Of a stretch of DNA of 64,000 nt, positions 34,295 to 42,328 are shown piece by piece. This DNA is from Streptomyces anulatus (GTDB taxonomy: Bacteria > Actinomycetota > Actinomycetes > Streptomycetales > Streptomycetaceae): NCBI RefSeq assembly GCF_014650675.1, contig NZ_BMVK01000001.1:186001-250000 (forward strand), read 5' to 3'. The notes under the pieces were generated by a model, which was given only the letters and a program-made list of their open reading frames with translations, did not search any database and was not told the origin of the DNA. The position numbers were made by a program, and so were the translations under genes. Numbering within the stretch: the stretch's first letter is position 1; each line of letters starts with the position of its first letter.

Positions 34295-34826
34295 TGTCAT
34301 ATCCCCATCAAAGAACGACAGTTGGCCAACACACTCGGTCAACTTCCTTGACGTCACAGCGCGTTCCATGAGCCACTCAGCAGCCACATCAGCACCCGCG
34401 ACCACGGGGACCCGAGCACCGATGTAACGCTGCGTAACGTGCAGGCAATGCGGAATCCAGCCGCGCGCCCCGGCCTCGACCACCCGGGGAACTTCGTCGC
34501 GCCCGCCCCGATCATCGAACCGCGTCAGCACCAAGATCACCCCAAGCCCCTTAGCAGAGCTGCGCGTTCTCACCATGTGGTCATTCCGCACTCCAGGCGA
34601 AACCGCCACATGTCCTCACAGGAACCTCAAGCCTTGCTCAAGGGCATAACAAGAGAGTCACATCCGCCGCCGACCGGTCCCGGTGGCCCCCGGCTGCGCT
34701 TAGAGTCACCGCCAGTCACCGCGCCGCCGGGCGCGTCTGCTGCACGGCCCTGTACCAACCCAGTACGGCCCGGCGATCGTCACGGCACCTCAAGCAGAGG
34801 AGGCCGCGCCAGGGAAAGGACTTTTC
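34295..34826. other. Long leader region of the liv operon
   Basis: About 530 nt with lower GC than the neighbours. A minus-strand reading frame crosses it but also runs through the terminator and into the thioesterase gene, so I do not call it. It presumably contains the livJ promoter and leader; I could not place a convincing -35/-10 pair. The livJ ribosome-binding site (GGAAAGGA) is clear at its end. Confidence 0.5.
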
Positions 34827-36053
34827 GTGCGACACCGTTCTTTGCTCATACTCACCGCAGTGCTCACCACCGGAGCACTCACCCTCACCGCCTGCGGTTC
34901 GCGCGACGACAGCAAGAGCAGCGGCGGCGACGGAGGCAACCAGACGGTCGTCATCGGCCTCGACGCCCCGCTCACCGGCGACCTGTCCGCCCTCGGCCTC
35001 GGCATCAAGAACTCCGCCGACCTCGCCGTCAAGACGGCGAACAAGGAAAAGACCGTCCCCGGCGTCACCTTCAAGCTGGAGGCGCTCGACGACCAGGCCC
35101 AGCCCTCCGTCGGCCAGCAGAACGCCGTCAAGCTCATCGGCACCAAAGAGGTCCTCGGTGTCGTCGGCCCGCTGAACTCCGGCGTCGCCCAGTCGATGCA
35201 GAAGCCGCTCAACGACGCCAAGCTGACCCAGGTCTCCCCGGCCAACACCGGCACCGAGCTGACCCAGGGCAACAACTGGAAGACCGGCGACAAGAAGCGC
35301 CCCTTCGCGTCCTACTTCCGCACCGCCACCACGGACCAGATCCAGGGCGCCTTCGCGGCCAAGTACCTCTTCGAGACCGCGAAGATCAAGGACGTCTACC
35401 TCATCGACGACCAGAAGCCCTACGGCGCCGGTCTCGCCGCCTCCTTCAAGGCGACGTTCACCGAGCTCGGCGGCAAGATCGTCGGCACCGACCACGTGAA
35501 CCCCGAGGACCGCGACTTCAACTCCGTCGCCACCAAGGTCAAGAGCTCCAAGGCCAAGGCCGTCTACTACGGCGGCGAGTACCCCGCCGGCGCCCCGCTG
35601 AGCCAGCAGATCAAGGACAGCGTCAAGATCCCCTTCATGGGCGGCGACGGCATGTACAGCGCCGACTTCATCTCCCTCAACAAGAAGGCGGAAGGCGACA
35701 TCGCCACCTCCGTCGGCAAGCCCGTCGAGGAGCTGGAGTCCGCCAAGAAGTTCATCGCGGACTACAAGACGGCCGGCTACAAGGACGCCTACGAGGCCTA
35801 CGGCGGCGGCACCTACGACGCCACGTGGTCCATCATCGAGGCCGTCAAGATCGTCGCCGCCGAGAACGACGGCAAGATCCCCGCTGAGGACGGCCGCGCC
35901 AAGGTCCTCGCGGCCATGGACAAGGTCAAGTTCGAGGGCGTCACCGGCCCCGTCTCCTTCGACGAGTTCGGCGACACCACCAACACCCTGATGACCGCCT
36001 ACCAGGTCACCGGCGGCAAGTGGGTCTCCAAGGTCAGCGGCACCGTCGAGTAA
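34827..36053 (+). CDS. livJ: Branched-chain amino-acid ABC transporter, substrate-binding lipoprotein
   Basis: A 408-residue periplasmic-binding-type protein. The signal peptide ends in the lipobox LTAC (Cys near residue 24), so it is tethered to the membrane. The mature part begins VVIGLDAPLTGDLSALG, the classic Leu/Ile/Val-binding start, and has the two-lobe pattern with GVVGPLNSGVAQS and DDQKPYGAGLA. It captures leucine, isoleucine or valine (or related ligands) outside the cell for the LivHMGF importer encoded downstream. GTG start preceded by GGAAAGGA. Confidence 0.92.
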   Translation: MRHRSLLILTAVLTTGALTLTACGSRDDSKSSGGDGGNQTVVIGLDAPLTGDLSALGLGIKNSADLAVKTANKEKTVPGVTFKLEALDDQAQPSVGQQNAVKLIGTKEVLGVVGPLNSGVAQSMQKPLNDAKLTQVSPANTGTELTQGNNWKTGDKKRPFASYFRTATTDQIQGAFAAKYLFETAKIKDVYLIDDQKPYGAGLAASFKATFTELGGKIVGTDHVNPEDRDFNSVATKVKSSKAKAVYYGGEYPAGAPLSQQIKDSVKIPFMGGDGMYSADFISLNKKAEGDIATSVGKPVEELESAKKFIADYKTAGYKDAYEAYGGGTYDATWSIIEAVKIVAAENDGKIPAEDGRAKVLAAMDKVKFEGVTGPVSFDEFGDTTNTLMTAYQVTGGKWVSKVSGTVE

Positions 36054-36100
36054 TCACCGGCCGGGCCACGGCCCCGCCACCGTCACACAAAGCAACCAGA

Positions 36101-36133
36101 CCGCGCGGGAGCGCTACGAGCCCTCCCGCGCGG
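36101..36133 (+). terminator. Intercistronic hairpin livJ-livH
   Basis: 11-bp perfect stem (CCGCGCGGGAG) with an 11-nt loop in the 114-nt gap after livJ. Such a hairpin can partially end transcription or stabilise the livJ message, giving more binding protein than permease. Confidence 0.6.
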
Positions 36134-36167
36134 TGCCATATCCGAACCACTCCACGGAGGCCCTGCG

Positions 36168-37097
36168 GTGAACGAACTGCCGCAACAGCTGGCCAATGGA
36201 CTCATCCTCGGCGCGATGTACGGTCTCATCGCGATCGGTTACACGATGGTCTACGGAATCATCCAGCTCATCAACTTCGCGCACGGCGAGATCTTCATGA
36301 TCGGGGGCTTCGGAGCCCTCACGGTCTACCTCGGGCTTCCGTCCGGATTCTCCCTCATAGCCGCGATACCCCTCATGATCGTCGGCGGTGTCATAGCCGC
36401 CGTCGCCATCAGCATGGCCGCCGAACGCTTCGCCTACCGGCCCCTGCGCGGCGGTCCACGCCTGGCACCACTCATCACCGCCATCGGGCTCTCCCTCGCC
36501 CTCCAGCAAGCGGTGTGGATGTGGTACCCCAACGCCACGAAGGACCGTTCCTTCCCCCAGTTCGAGGGCGAAGCCTTCGACATCCTCGGCGCCACCATCC
36601 AGCGCGGTGACGTCTTCGTCCTCATCGTGGCCCCGCTGTGCATGCTCGCCCTCGGCTTCTTCGTCTCCAAGACCCGGGCCGGCCGCGGCATGCAGGCCAC
36701 CTCGCAGGACCCCGACACCGCCAAGCTCATGGGCATCAACACCGACCGCATCATCGTCATGGCCTTCGCCATCGGTGCCGCGTTCGCCGCCGTCGCCGCC
36801 GTCGCCTACGGGCTCAAGAACGGCCAGATCGGCTTCCGCATGGGCTTCATCATGGGCCTCAAGGCCTTCACCGCGGCCGTGCTCGGCGGCATCGGCAACA
36901 TCTACGGCGCCATGCTCGGCGGCATCGTCCTCGGCGTCGCCGAAGCCCTCGCCACCGGCTACATGAGCGAAGTCCCCGGCATGGAACTCTTCGGCGGCGG
37001 CGCCTGGAAGGACGTATGGGCCTTCGCGCTCCTCATCATCGTCCTCCTCGTACGCCCCCAGGGCCTGCTCGGCGAACGCGTCGCGGATCGGGCGTGA
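36168..37097 (+). CDS. livH: Branched-chain amino-acid ABC transporter permease LivH
   Basis: A 309-residue membrane permease with about eight helices. NGLILGAMYGLIAIGYTMVYGIIQLINFAHGE is the signature region of the family (shown here in part: YTMVYGIIQLINFAHGE), and AFTAAVLGGIGNIYGAMLGG is the conserved loop that contacts the ATPase. GTG start behind GGAGG. Its TGA overlaps the livM ATG by one base. Confidence 0.95.
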   Translation: MNELPQQLANGLILGAMYGLIAIGYTMVYGIIQLINFAHGEIFMIGGFGALTVYLGLPSGFSLIAAIPLMIVGGVIAAVAISMAAERFAYRPLRGGPRLAPLITAIGLSLALQQAVWMWYPNATKDRSFPQFEGEAFDILGATIQRGDVFVLIVAPLCMLALGFFVSKTRAGRGMQATSQDPDTAKLMGINTDRIIVMAFAIGAAFAAVAAVAYGLKNGQIGFRMGFIMGLKAFTAAVLGGIGNIYGAMLGGIVLGVAEALATGYMSEVPGMELFGGGAWKDVWAFALLIIVLLVRPQGLLGERVADRA

Positions 37098-38887
37098 TGA
37101 CCATGACGACCAAGACCACACCCGCCGGCAGCGCCCTCTTCGCGCTGCCCGCAGCCCGCCACCTCACCACCGCCGGCGCGGCCATCGCCCTCATCGGCAC
37201 CTTCCTCGCCTGGACCTGGACCTCCGAATTCCCCGGCGACCTCACCGTCACCGGCTACCCCGGCGGCCTCCAGGTCCTCACCCTCGTCGGCGCCGTCCTC
37301 ACCCTCCTGTTCGCCCTCTCCGGCTACGGGATCAAGGGACTCCGCTGGCTCACCCCGGGCGGCGCCAACAGCCCCGTCCGACTCGCCGCACTCGGCGTCC
37401 TCGGCACCACCGGCTTCACCGTCGGCGCCATCGCCGTCAAGCTCGGCGGCGTCGTCAACCTGGAACCCGGAGCCTGGGTCAGCCTCGTCGGCGCGATCAT
37501 CGCCACCGTCGCCGCCCTCGGCCTCCCCGCCGACCAGGAACTCGACGACACCACCCGCCCCACCCCGCTCAACCGCTTCGTCAACAGCCTCCGGGCCCCC
37601 GCTCCCACGCGCGCCAAGGACCTCCCCAACTGGGCCGAGATCCTCATCATCGCCGGAGCCTTCGGCGTCGCCCTGCACGTCTTCACGTACGGCATCGACA
37701 CCGAGTACGCCGAACTCTTCATCGGCTACATCATCAGCGTCGCGTTCGGCTTCACGGCCCTCACCCGGGCCGGGCTCATCGCCCGGATCACCCGGCTGAC
37801 CACCAAGCACCGCAACGTCACGCTCGCCGCCGCACTCATCGCGGCGTTCTGCTTCCCCTTCACCCAGCAGAACGAGCAGTACGCACTCATCGGCGCGAAC
37901 ATCCTCATCTTCGCGACCGTCGCGCTCGGCCTCAACGTCGTCGTCGGCCTCGCCGGCCTCCTCGACCTCGGATACGTCGCCTTCCTCGGCGTCGGCGCCT
38001 ACGCCGCCGCCCTGGTCTCCGGCTCCCCGCTCTCCCCGGTCGGCGTCCAGTTCCCCTTCTGGGCCGCCGTCCTCACGGGCGCCGCGGCCTCACTGGTCTT
38101 CGGCGTCGTCATCGGCGCCCCGACCCTGCGGCTGCGCGGCGACTACCTCGCCATCGTGACCCTCGGATTCGGCGAGATCTTCCGGCTCACCGTCAACGCC
38201 CTCAACGGCGTCAGCGGCCCGGACCTCACCAACGGCTCCCAGGGCATCCCGAGCATCCCCGACCTCAACCTCTTCGGCTTCGACTTCGGCGTCAGCCACA
38301 CCATCGCCGGATTCACCCTCGGCAGGTCGGCCAACTACTACCTGCTGATGCTCGTCTTCACCGCCGTCGTCGTCCTGGTCTTCCGACGCTCCGGAGAATC
38401 CCGCATCGGCCGCGCCTGGGTCGCCATCCGCGAGGACGAGACCGCGGCCACCGCCATGGGCATCAACGCCTTCCGGCTCAAGCTGCTCGCCTTCGCCCTC
38501 GGCGCCACCCTCGCCGGACTCGCCGGTACCGTCCAGGCCCACGTCTCCTACACCGTGACGCCCGAGCAGTACCAGTTCGCCGGCTCCGTGCCCCCGAACT
38601 CCGCCTTCCTGCTCGCCGCCGTCATCCTCGGCGGCATGGGAACCCTCAGCGGACCCCTCGTCGGCGCGGCACTGCTCTACCTCATCCCGGCCAAGCTGCA
38701 GTTCATGCAGGACTACCAGCTCTTCCTCTTCGGCATCGCGCTCATCCTCCTGATGCGCTTCCGCCCCGAAGGACTCGTCGCGGACCGCAGGAAGCAGCTC
38801 GAATTCCACGAGACCGGCCAACTCGACGTCCCACCGGACGTCCCACTCACCGACCAGGCCGCCGGCACCACGAAGGCGGGGGCGTGA
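37097..38887 (+). CDS. livM: Branched-chain amino-acid ABC transporter permease LivM, extended
   Basis: A 596-residue permease, about 250 residues longer at the N-terminus than the usual LivM of 320-420. The extension holds additional hydrophobic helices (for example TTAGAAIALIGTFLAWTW, LLFALSGYGI). The conserved permease part starts near residue 245 with LNVVVGLAGLLDLGYVAFLG and includes LRGDYLAIVTLGFGEI and AVILGGMGTLSGPLVGA, the ATPase-coupling loop. It pairs with LivH to form the membrane channel. Start/stop overlap with livH (TGATG). Confidence 0.93.
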   Translation: MTMTTKTTPAGSALFALPAARHLTTAGAAIALIGTFLAWTWTSEFPGDLTVTGYPGGLQVLTLVGAVLTLLFALSGYGIKGLRWLTPGGANSPVRLAALGVLGTTGFTVGAIAVKLGGVVNLEPGAWVSLVGAIIATVAALGLPADQELDDTTRPTPLNRFVNSLRAPAPTRAKDLPNWAEILIIAGAFGVALHVFTYGIDTEYAELFIGYIISVAFGFTALTRAGLIARITRLTTKHRNVTLAAALIAAFCFPFTQQNEQYALIGANILIFATVALGLNVVVGLAGLLDLGYVAFLGVGAYAAALVSGSPLSPVGVQFPFWAAVLTGAAASLVFGVVIGAPTLRLRGDYLAIVTLGFGEIFRLTVNALNGVSGPDLTNGSQGIPSIPDLNLFGFDFGVSHTIAGFTLGRSANYYLLMLVFTAVVVLVFRRSGESRIGRAWVAIREDETAATAMGINAFRLKLLAFALGATLAGLAGTVQAHVSYTVTPEQYQFAGSVPPNSAFLLAAVILGGMGTLSGPLVGAALLYLIPAKLQFMQDYQLFLFGIALILLMRFRPEGLVADRRKQLEFHETGQLDVPPDVPLTDQAAGTTKAGA

Positions 38888-38891
38888 TCAC

Positions 38892-39812
38892 ATGACCACC
38901 ACCACGACCACCCCGGCCACCACCACGGTGCTCGACGCCAGCGGCGTCACCATGCGCTTCGGCGGACTCACCGCCGTACGCGGCGTCGACCTCACCGTCA
39001 ACAGCGGCGAGATCGTCGGTCTCATCGGCCCCAACGGCGCCGGAAAGACCACCTTCTTCAACTGCCTCACCGGCCTCTACATCCCCACCGAGGGCAAGGT
39101 CAGCTACAAGGGCACCGTCCTGCCGCCCAAGCCCCACCTCGTCACCAAGGCCGGCATCGCCCGCACCTTCCAGAACATCCGGCTCTTCTCCAACATGACC
39201 GTCCTGGAGAACGTCCTCGTCGGACGCCACACCCGGACCAAGGAAGGCCTCTGGTCGGCCCTCCTGCGCCTCCCCGGCTACCACAAGGCAGAAGACGCCA
39301 GCCGCGAACGCGCCATGGAACTCCTGGAGTTCATCGGCCTCCAGGACAAGGCCGACCACCTCGCGCGCAACCTCCCCTACGGAGACCAGCGCAAGCTGGA
39401 GATCGCCCGCGCCCTGGCCAGCGACCCCGGACTCCTCCTCCTGGACGAGCCCACCGCAGGCATGAACCCCCAGGAAACCCGCGTCACCGAAGAACTCATC
39501 TTCGCCATCCGGGACCAGGGCATCGCCGTCCTCGTCATCGAGCACGACATGCGGTTCATCTTCAACCTCTGCGACCGCGTCGCCTGCCTCGTCCAGGGCG
39601 AGAAACTCGTCGAGGGCACCCCCGGCGACGTCCAGGCCGACGAACGCGTCGTCGCCGCCTACCTCGGCACCCCCTTCGAAGGCGCCCCCGGCGCCGAAGA
39701 AGTCGCCGAGGTCGAAGCGGCCGAGGCCCACGCCGGGACCACCGGTACCGCCGCCCCGGCGAAGGACACCACGCCCGACACCACCAGCACCGATGAGGAG
39801 GGCACCCGATGA
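38892..39812 (+). CDS. livG: Branched-chain amino-acid ABC transporter ATPase LivG
   Basis: A 306-residue ATPase: Walker A GPNGAGKTT, the LivG-type insert GIARTFQNIRLF, signature NLPYGDQRKLEIARAL (a variant of LSGGQ, normal for LivG), Walker B LLLLDEPTAGMNP, switch histidine in VIEHDM. A threonine/alanine-rich tail of about 40 residues follows. It powers uptake with LivF. Confidence 0.95.
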   Translation: MTTTTTTPATTTVLDASGVTMRFGGLTAVRGVDLTVNSGEIVGLIGPNGAGKTTFFNCLTGLYIPTEGKVSYKGTVLPPKPHLVTKAGIARTFQNIRLFSNMTVLENVLVGRHTRTKEGLWSALLRLPGYHKAEDASRERAMELLEFIGLQDKADHLARNLPYGDQRKLEIARALASDPGLLLLDEPTAGMNPQETRVTEELIFAIRDQGIAVLVIEHDMRFIFNLCDRVACLVQGEKLVEGTPGDVQADERVVAAYLGTPFEGAPGAEEVAEVEAAEAHAGTTGTAAPAKDTTPDTTSTDEEGTR

Positions 39813-40525
39813 CCGCACTGCTAGAGGTCGAAGACCTCCGGGTCGCCTACGGCAAGATCGAAGCGGTCAAGGGCATCTCCTTCACCGTCGAGGCCGGCCA
39901 GGTCGTCACCCTCATCGGCACCAACGGCGCGGGCAAGACCACCACCCTGCGCACCCTCTCCGGACTGCTCAAGCCGCTCAGCGGCCGCATCCTCTTCGAG
40001 GGCAAGCCGCTGGCCAACATCCCCGCCCACAAGATCGTCTCCCTGGGCATCGCCCACTCCCCCGAGGGACGCCACATCTTCCCCCGGCTGACGATCACCG
40101 AGAACCTCCTCCTCGGCGCCTACCTCCGCAACGACAAGGCAGGCATCGAGAAGGACGTCCAGCGCGCCTACGACCTCTTCCCCATCCTCGGGGAACGCCG
40201 GAAGCAGGCCGCGGGCACCCTCTCGGGCGGGGAGCAGCAGATGCTCGCCATGGGACGCGCCATGATGTCCCAGCCCAAGCTGCTCATGCTCGACGAGCCC
40301 TCCATGGGCCTCTCCCCGATCATGATGCAGAAGATCATGGAGACCATCGTCGAGCTCAAGGCGTCGGGCACCACGATCCTGCTCGTCGAGCAGAACGCCC
40401 AGGCGGCCCTGTCCCTCGCGGACCAGGGCCACGTCATGGAGGTCGGCAAGATCGTCCTTTCCGGCGCGGGCTCGGACCTGCTCCACGACGAGTCGGTCCG
40501 CAAGGCCTACCTCGGCGAGGACTGA
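39809..40525 (+). CDS. livF: Branched-chain amino-acid ABC transporter ATPase LivF
   Basis: A 238-residue ATPase: Walker A GTNGAGKTTTLR, IAHSPEGRHIFPRLT (LivF hallmark), signature LSGGEQQMLAMGRAMM, Walker B LLMLDEPSMGLSP, and VEQNAQAAL. Its ATG overlaps the livG stop (ATGA). It is the last gene of the operon and is followed by a strong terminator. Confidence 0.95.
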   Translation: MTALLEVEDLRVAYGKIEAVKGISFTVEAGQVVTLIGTNGAGKTTTLRTLSGLLKPLSGRILFEGKPLANIPAHKIVSLGIAHSPEGRHIFPRLTITENLLLGAYLRNDKAGIEKDVQRAYDLFPILGERRKQAAGTLSGGEQQMLAMGRAMMSQPKLLMLDEPSMGLSPIMMQKIMETIVELKASGTTILLVEQNAQAALSLADQGHVMEVGKIVLSGAGSDLLHDESVRKAYLGED

Positions 40526-40540
40526 CACCCCTGCCGTACG

Positions 40541-40582
40541 CGAGAGGCCCGCACCCCGATCTTCCGGGGTGCGGGCCTCTCG
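40541..40582. terminator. Terminator between livF and the ANTAR regulator
   Basis: 18-bp perfect stem (CGAGAGGCCCGCACCCCG) with a 6-nt loop, then TCTTCGTT. It serves both convergent genes. Confidence 0.85.
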
Positions 40583-40602
40583 TCTTCGTTACGTGTACGC
40601 GG

Positions 40603-41259
40603 CTACTCGGCCGACTTCTTCTTCTCCTCGGCGTCCTCGATCAGCGCCTCCGCCAGCTGCTGCATCGACATCCGGCGGTCCATCGACGTCTTCTGGATCC
40701 ACCGGAACGCGGCCGGCTCGGAGAGCCCGTAATCCGTCTGCAGGATGCTCTTGGCCCGGTCCACCAGCTTCCGGGTCTCCAGCCGCTGGGACAGGTCCGC
40801 GATCTCGCTCTCCAGCGCCTTCAGCTCCGCGAACCGCGAGACAGCCATCTCGATGGCCGGCACCACGTCGCTCTTGCTGAACGGCTTCACCAGATACGCC
40901 ATGGCCCCGGCGTCGCGGGCCCGCTCGACGAGGTCGCGCTGCGAGAAGGCGGTGAGCATCAGGACGGGGGCGATGGACTCCTCGGCGATCTTCTCGGCGG
41001 CGGAGATCCCGTCGAGGACCGGCATCTTCACGTCCAGGATGACCAGGTCCGGCTTGTGCTCCCGGGCCAGCTCGACGGCCTGCTGCCCGTCGCCCGCCTC
41101 ACCGACGACGGAGTAACCCTCCTCCTCCAGCATCTCCTTGAGGTCGAGGCGGATGAGGGCCTCGTCCTCGGCGATGACGACGCGGGTCGTCAGCGGCGGG
41201 ACGTGCGACTTGTCGTCGTCGACGGCGTCTACGGGCTGGGGCGACTCGGGGGTGGTCAC
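40603..41259 (-). CDS. ANTAR-domain response regulator (PdtaR-like)
   Basis: A 218-residue regulator. The receiver domain (about 26-140) has the acidic pocket AEDE, the phospho-acceptor in LVILDVKMP, T in LTAF and K in LVKPF. The C-terminal ANTAR domain (about 150-205) shows the A..L....G.S...A...I..TS pattern (AKSILQTDYGLSEPAAFRW, then TSMDRRMSMQQLAEALI). ANTAR proteins bind paired hexaloop RNA hairpins and prevent termination. GTG start. The cognate kinase is not in the window. Confidence 0.93.
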   Translation of the reverse strand: MTTPESPQPVDAVDDDKSHVPPLTTRVVIAEDEALIRLDLKEMLEEEGYSVVGEAGDGQQAVELAREHKPDLVILDVKMPVLDGISAAEKIAEESIAPVLMLTAFSQRDLVERARDAGAMAYLVKPFSKSDVVPAIEMAVSRFAELKALESEIADLSQRLETRKLVDRAKSILQTDYGLSEPAAFRWIQKTSMDRRMSMQQLAEALIEDAEEKKKSAE

Positions 41260-41356
41260 GGGGCTCCTTGATATGGGGCAGATACTGCTGCCACGAGCCT
41301 ACCTAGCTCCTGTAAGGTAGTGACGCGCAGGGCAGCAATGGCCCTTCCTTTCTAAG

Positions 41357-41431
41357 GCCCCAGTACTCCAACTGGTTAGAGAGGCCGCTCTCAAACAGCG
41401 GACAGTGTGGGTTCGAATCCCACCTGGGGCA
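41357..41431 (+). tRNA. tRNA-Leu (anticodon CAA) with class I shape
   Basis: 75 nt. Acceptor GCCCCAG / CTGGGGC (7 bp), T8 A9, 3-bp D stem CTC/GAG with A14, GG and A21 in a 12-nt loop, anticodon stem CCGCT/AGCGG with loop CTCAAAC (anticodon CAA at 41392-41394), variable loop ACAGT (5 nt), T arm GTGGG-TTCGAAT-CCCAC, discriminator A73, no encoded CCA. CAA reads the leucine codon UUG, but bacterial leucine tRNAs normally carry a long variable arm, which is missing here. Confidence 0.85.
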
Positions 41432-41540
41432 CTTTTCCTTGGATTCCAAGGCGCAAAACGATTCGGTCAACTTCACTTGATCTGAGTACGCGTGCGCCAT
41501 TCCGCGCCGGACCGTCTCGCACGCGACGAAACTCGGCAGC

Positions 41541-42311
41541 ATGTACGACGTGGGAACCCGCGAGCGAGCTCTGGCCTTGGTCTCGCAGGGTCGCAGCCTC
41601 AATTCCGTGAGCAAGCAGACTGGCATATCGCGCGCCGCTATTCGTTCGTGGCAGACGCGCCTTGAACCGCTCGATCGAGGTACGCCCTGCCCGAGGTGCT
41701 CCGAAGCGCCCACAGCGATCGAGGCTCCCGCTTCGTACGCCTACTTACTGGGGCTCTATCTGGGGGACGGCTGCATCAGCGCGACCAAGCGAGGCGTGTA
41801 CTCGCTCCGCATTGCGTGCGCGGACGCTTGGCCCGGCTTGATCGACGCCTGCGCCGAAGCCCTGCAGGTCGCGCGACCGCACAACAAGGTCGGCCGGGTG
41901 GCGAGCGCGGGCTGCCAGTACGTCACTTCCTTCAGCAAGCACTGGCCCTGCCTTTTCCCTCAACACGGCCCCGGCAAGAAGCACGACCGTCGGATTGTCC
42001 TGGAACCGTGGCAACAGCAGATCGTGGACGCCCACCCCTGGGCATTCATCCGCGGCCTCATCCACTCTGACGGGTGCCGGATCATCAACTGGACCACACG
42101 CCTCGTCCGCGGCGAACGCAAGCGTTACGAGTACCCCCGGTACTTCTTCACCAACAGGTCCGACGACATCCGCAAGCTCTTCAGCGACACCCTCACCGCC
42201 GTAGGTGTCGAGTGGACCACCCTCGCTCGCGGCGACAAGCCGCTGAACATCTCCGTAGCCCGACGGGCATCCGTAGCCCTCATGGATGCGCACGTCGGGC
42301 CGAAATACTGA
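41541..42311 (+). CDS. HTH plus LAGLIDADG-type protein next to a tRNA gene
   Basis: A 256-residue protein. Residues 1-40 form a helix-turn-helix (ERALALVSQGRSLNSVSKQT, then GISRAAIRSWQ). The middle has a likely zinc-binding or linker pair PCPRCS, then two LAGLIDADG-like motifs, YLLGLYLGDGCI and FIRGLIHSDGCRI, each with the acidic residue that coordinates catalytic metal in homing endonucleases. GC at third positions is lower than in neighbours, a sign of transfer. Free-standing genes of this type occur in Streptomyces next to tRNA genes; here the tRNA-Leu is 109 nt upstream. Whether it cuts DNA, or has become a regulator, cannot be told from sequence. Confidence 0.8.
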   Translation: MYDVGTRERALALVSQGRSLNSVSKQTGISRAAIRSWQTRLEPLDRGTPCPRCSEAPTAIEAPASYAYLLGLYLGDGCISATKRGVYSLRIACADAWPGLIDACAEALQVARPHNKVGRVASAGCQYVTSFSKHWPCLFPQHGPGKKHDRRIVLEPWQQQIVDAHPWAFIRGLIHSDGCRIINWTTRLVRGERKRYEYPRYFFTNRSDDIRKLFSDTLTAVGVEWTTLARGDKPLNISVARRASVALMDAHVGPKY

Positions 42312-42328
42312 GCTGATCCCGAGCCGCC

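Noticed and set aside
34163..34609. A 148-codon minus-strand frame upstream of livJ
   Set aside because: It contains the thioesterase terminator palindrome and ends inside the thioesterase gene in antisense; codon use is not typical and no domain is recognisable.
41357..42311. Integrated element at the tRNA (att site)
   Set aside because: No integrase, no direct repeat of the tRNA 3' end was seen, and pyk follows immediately.
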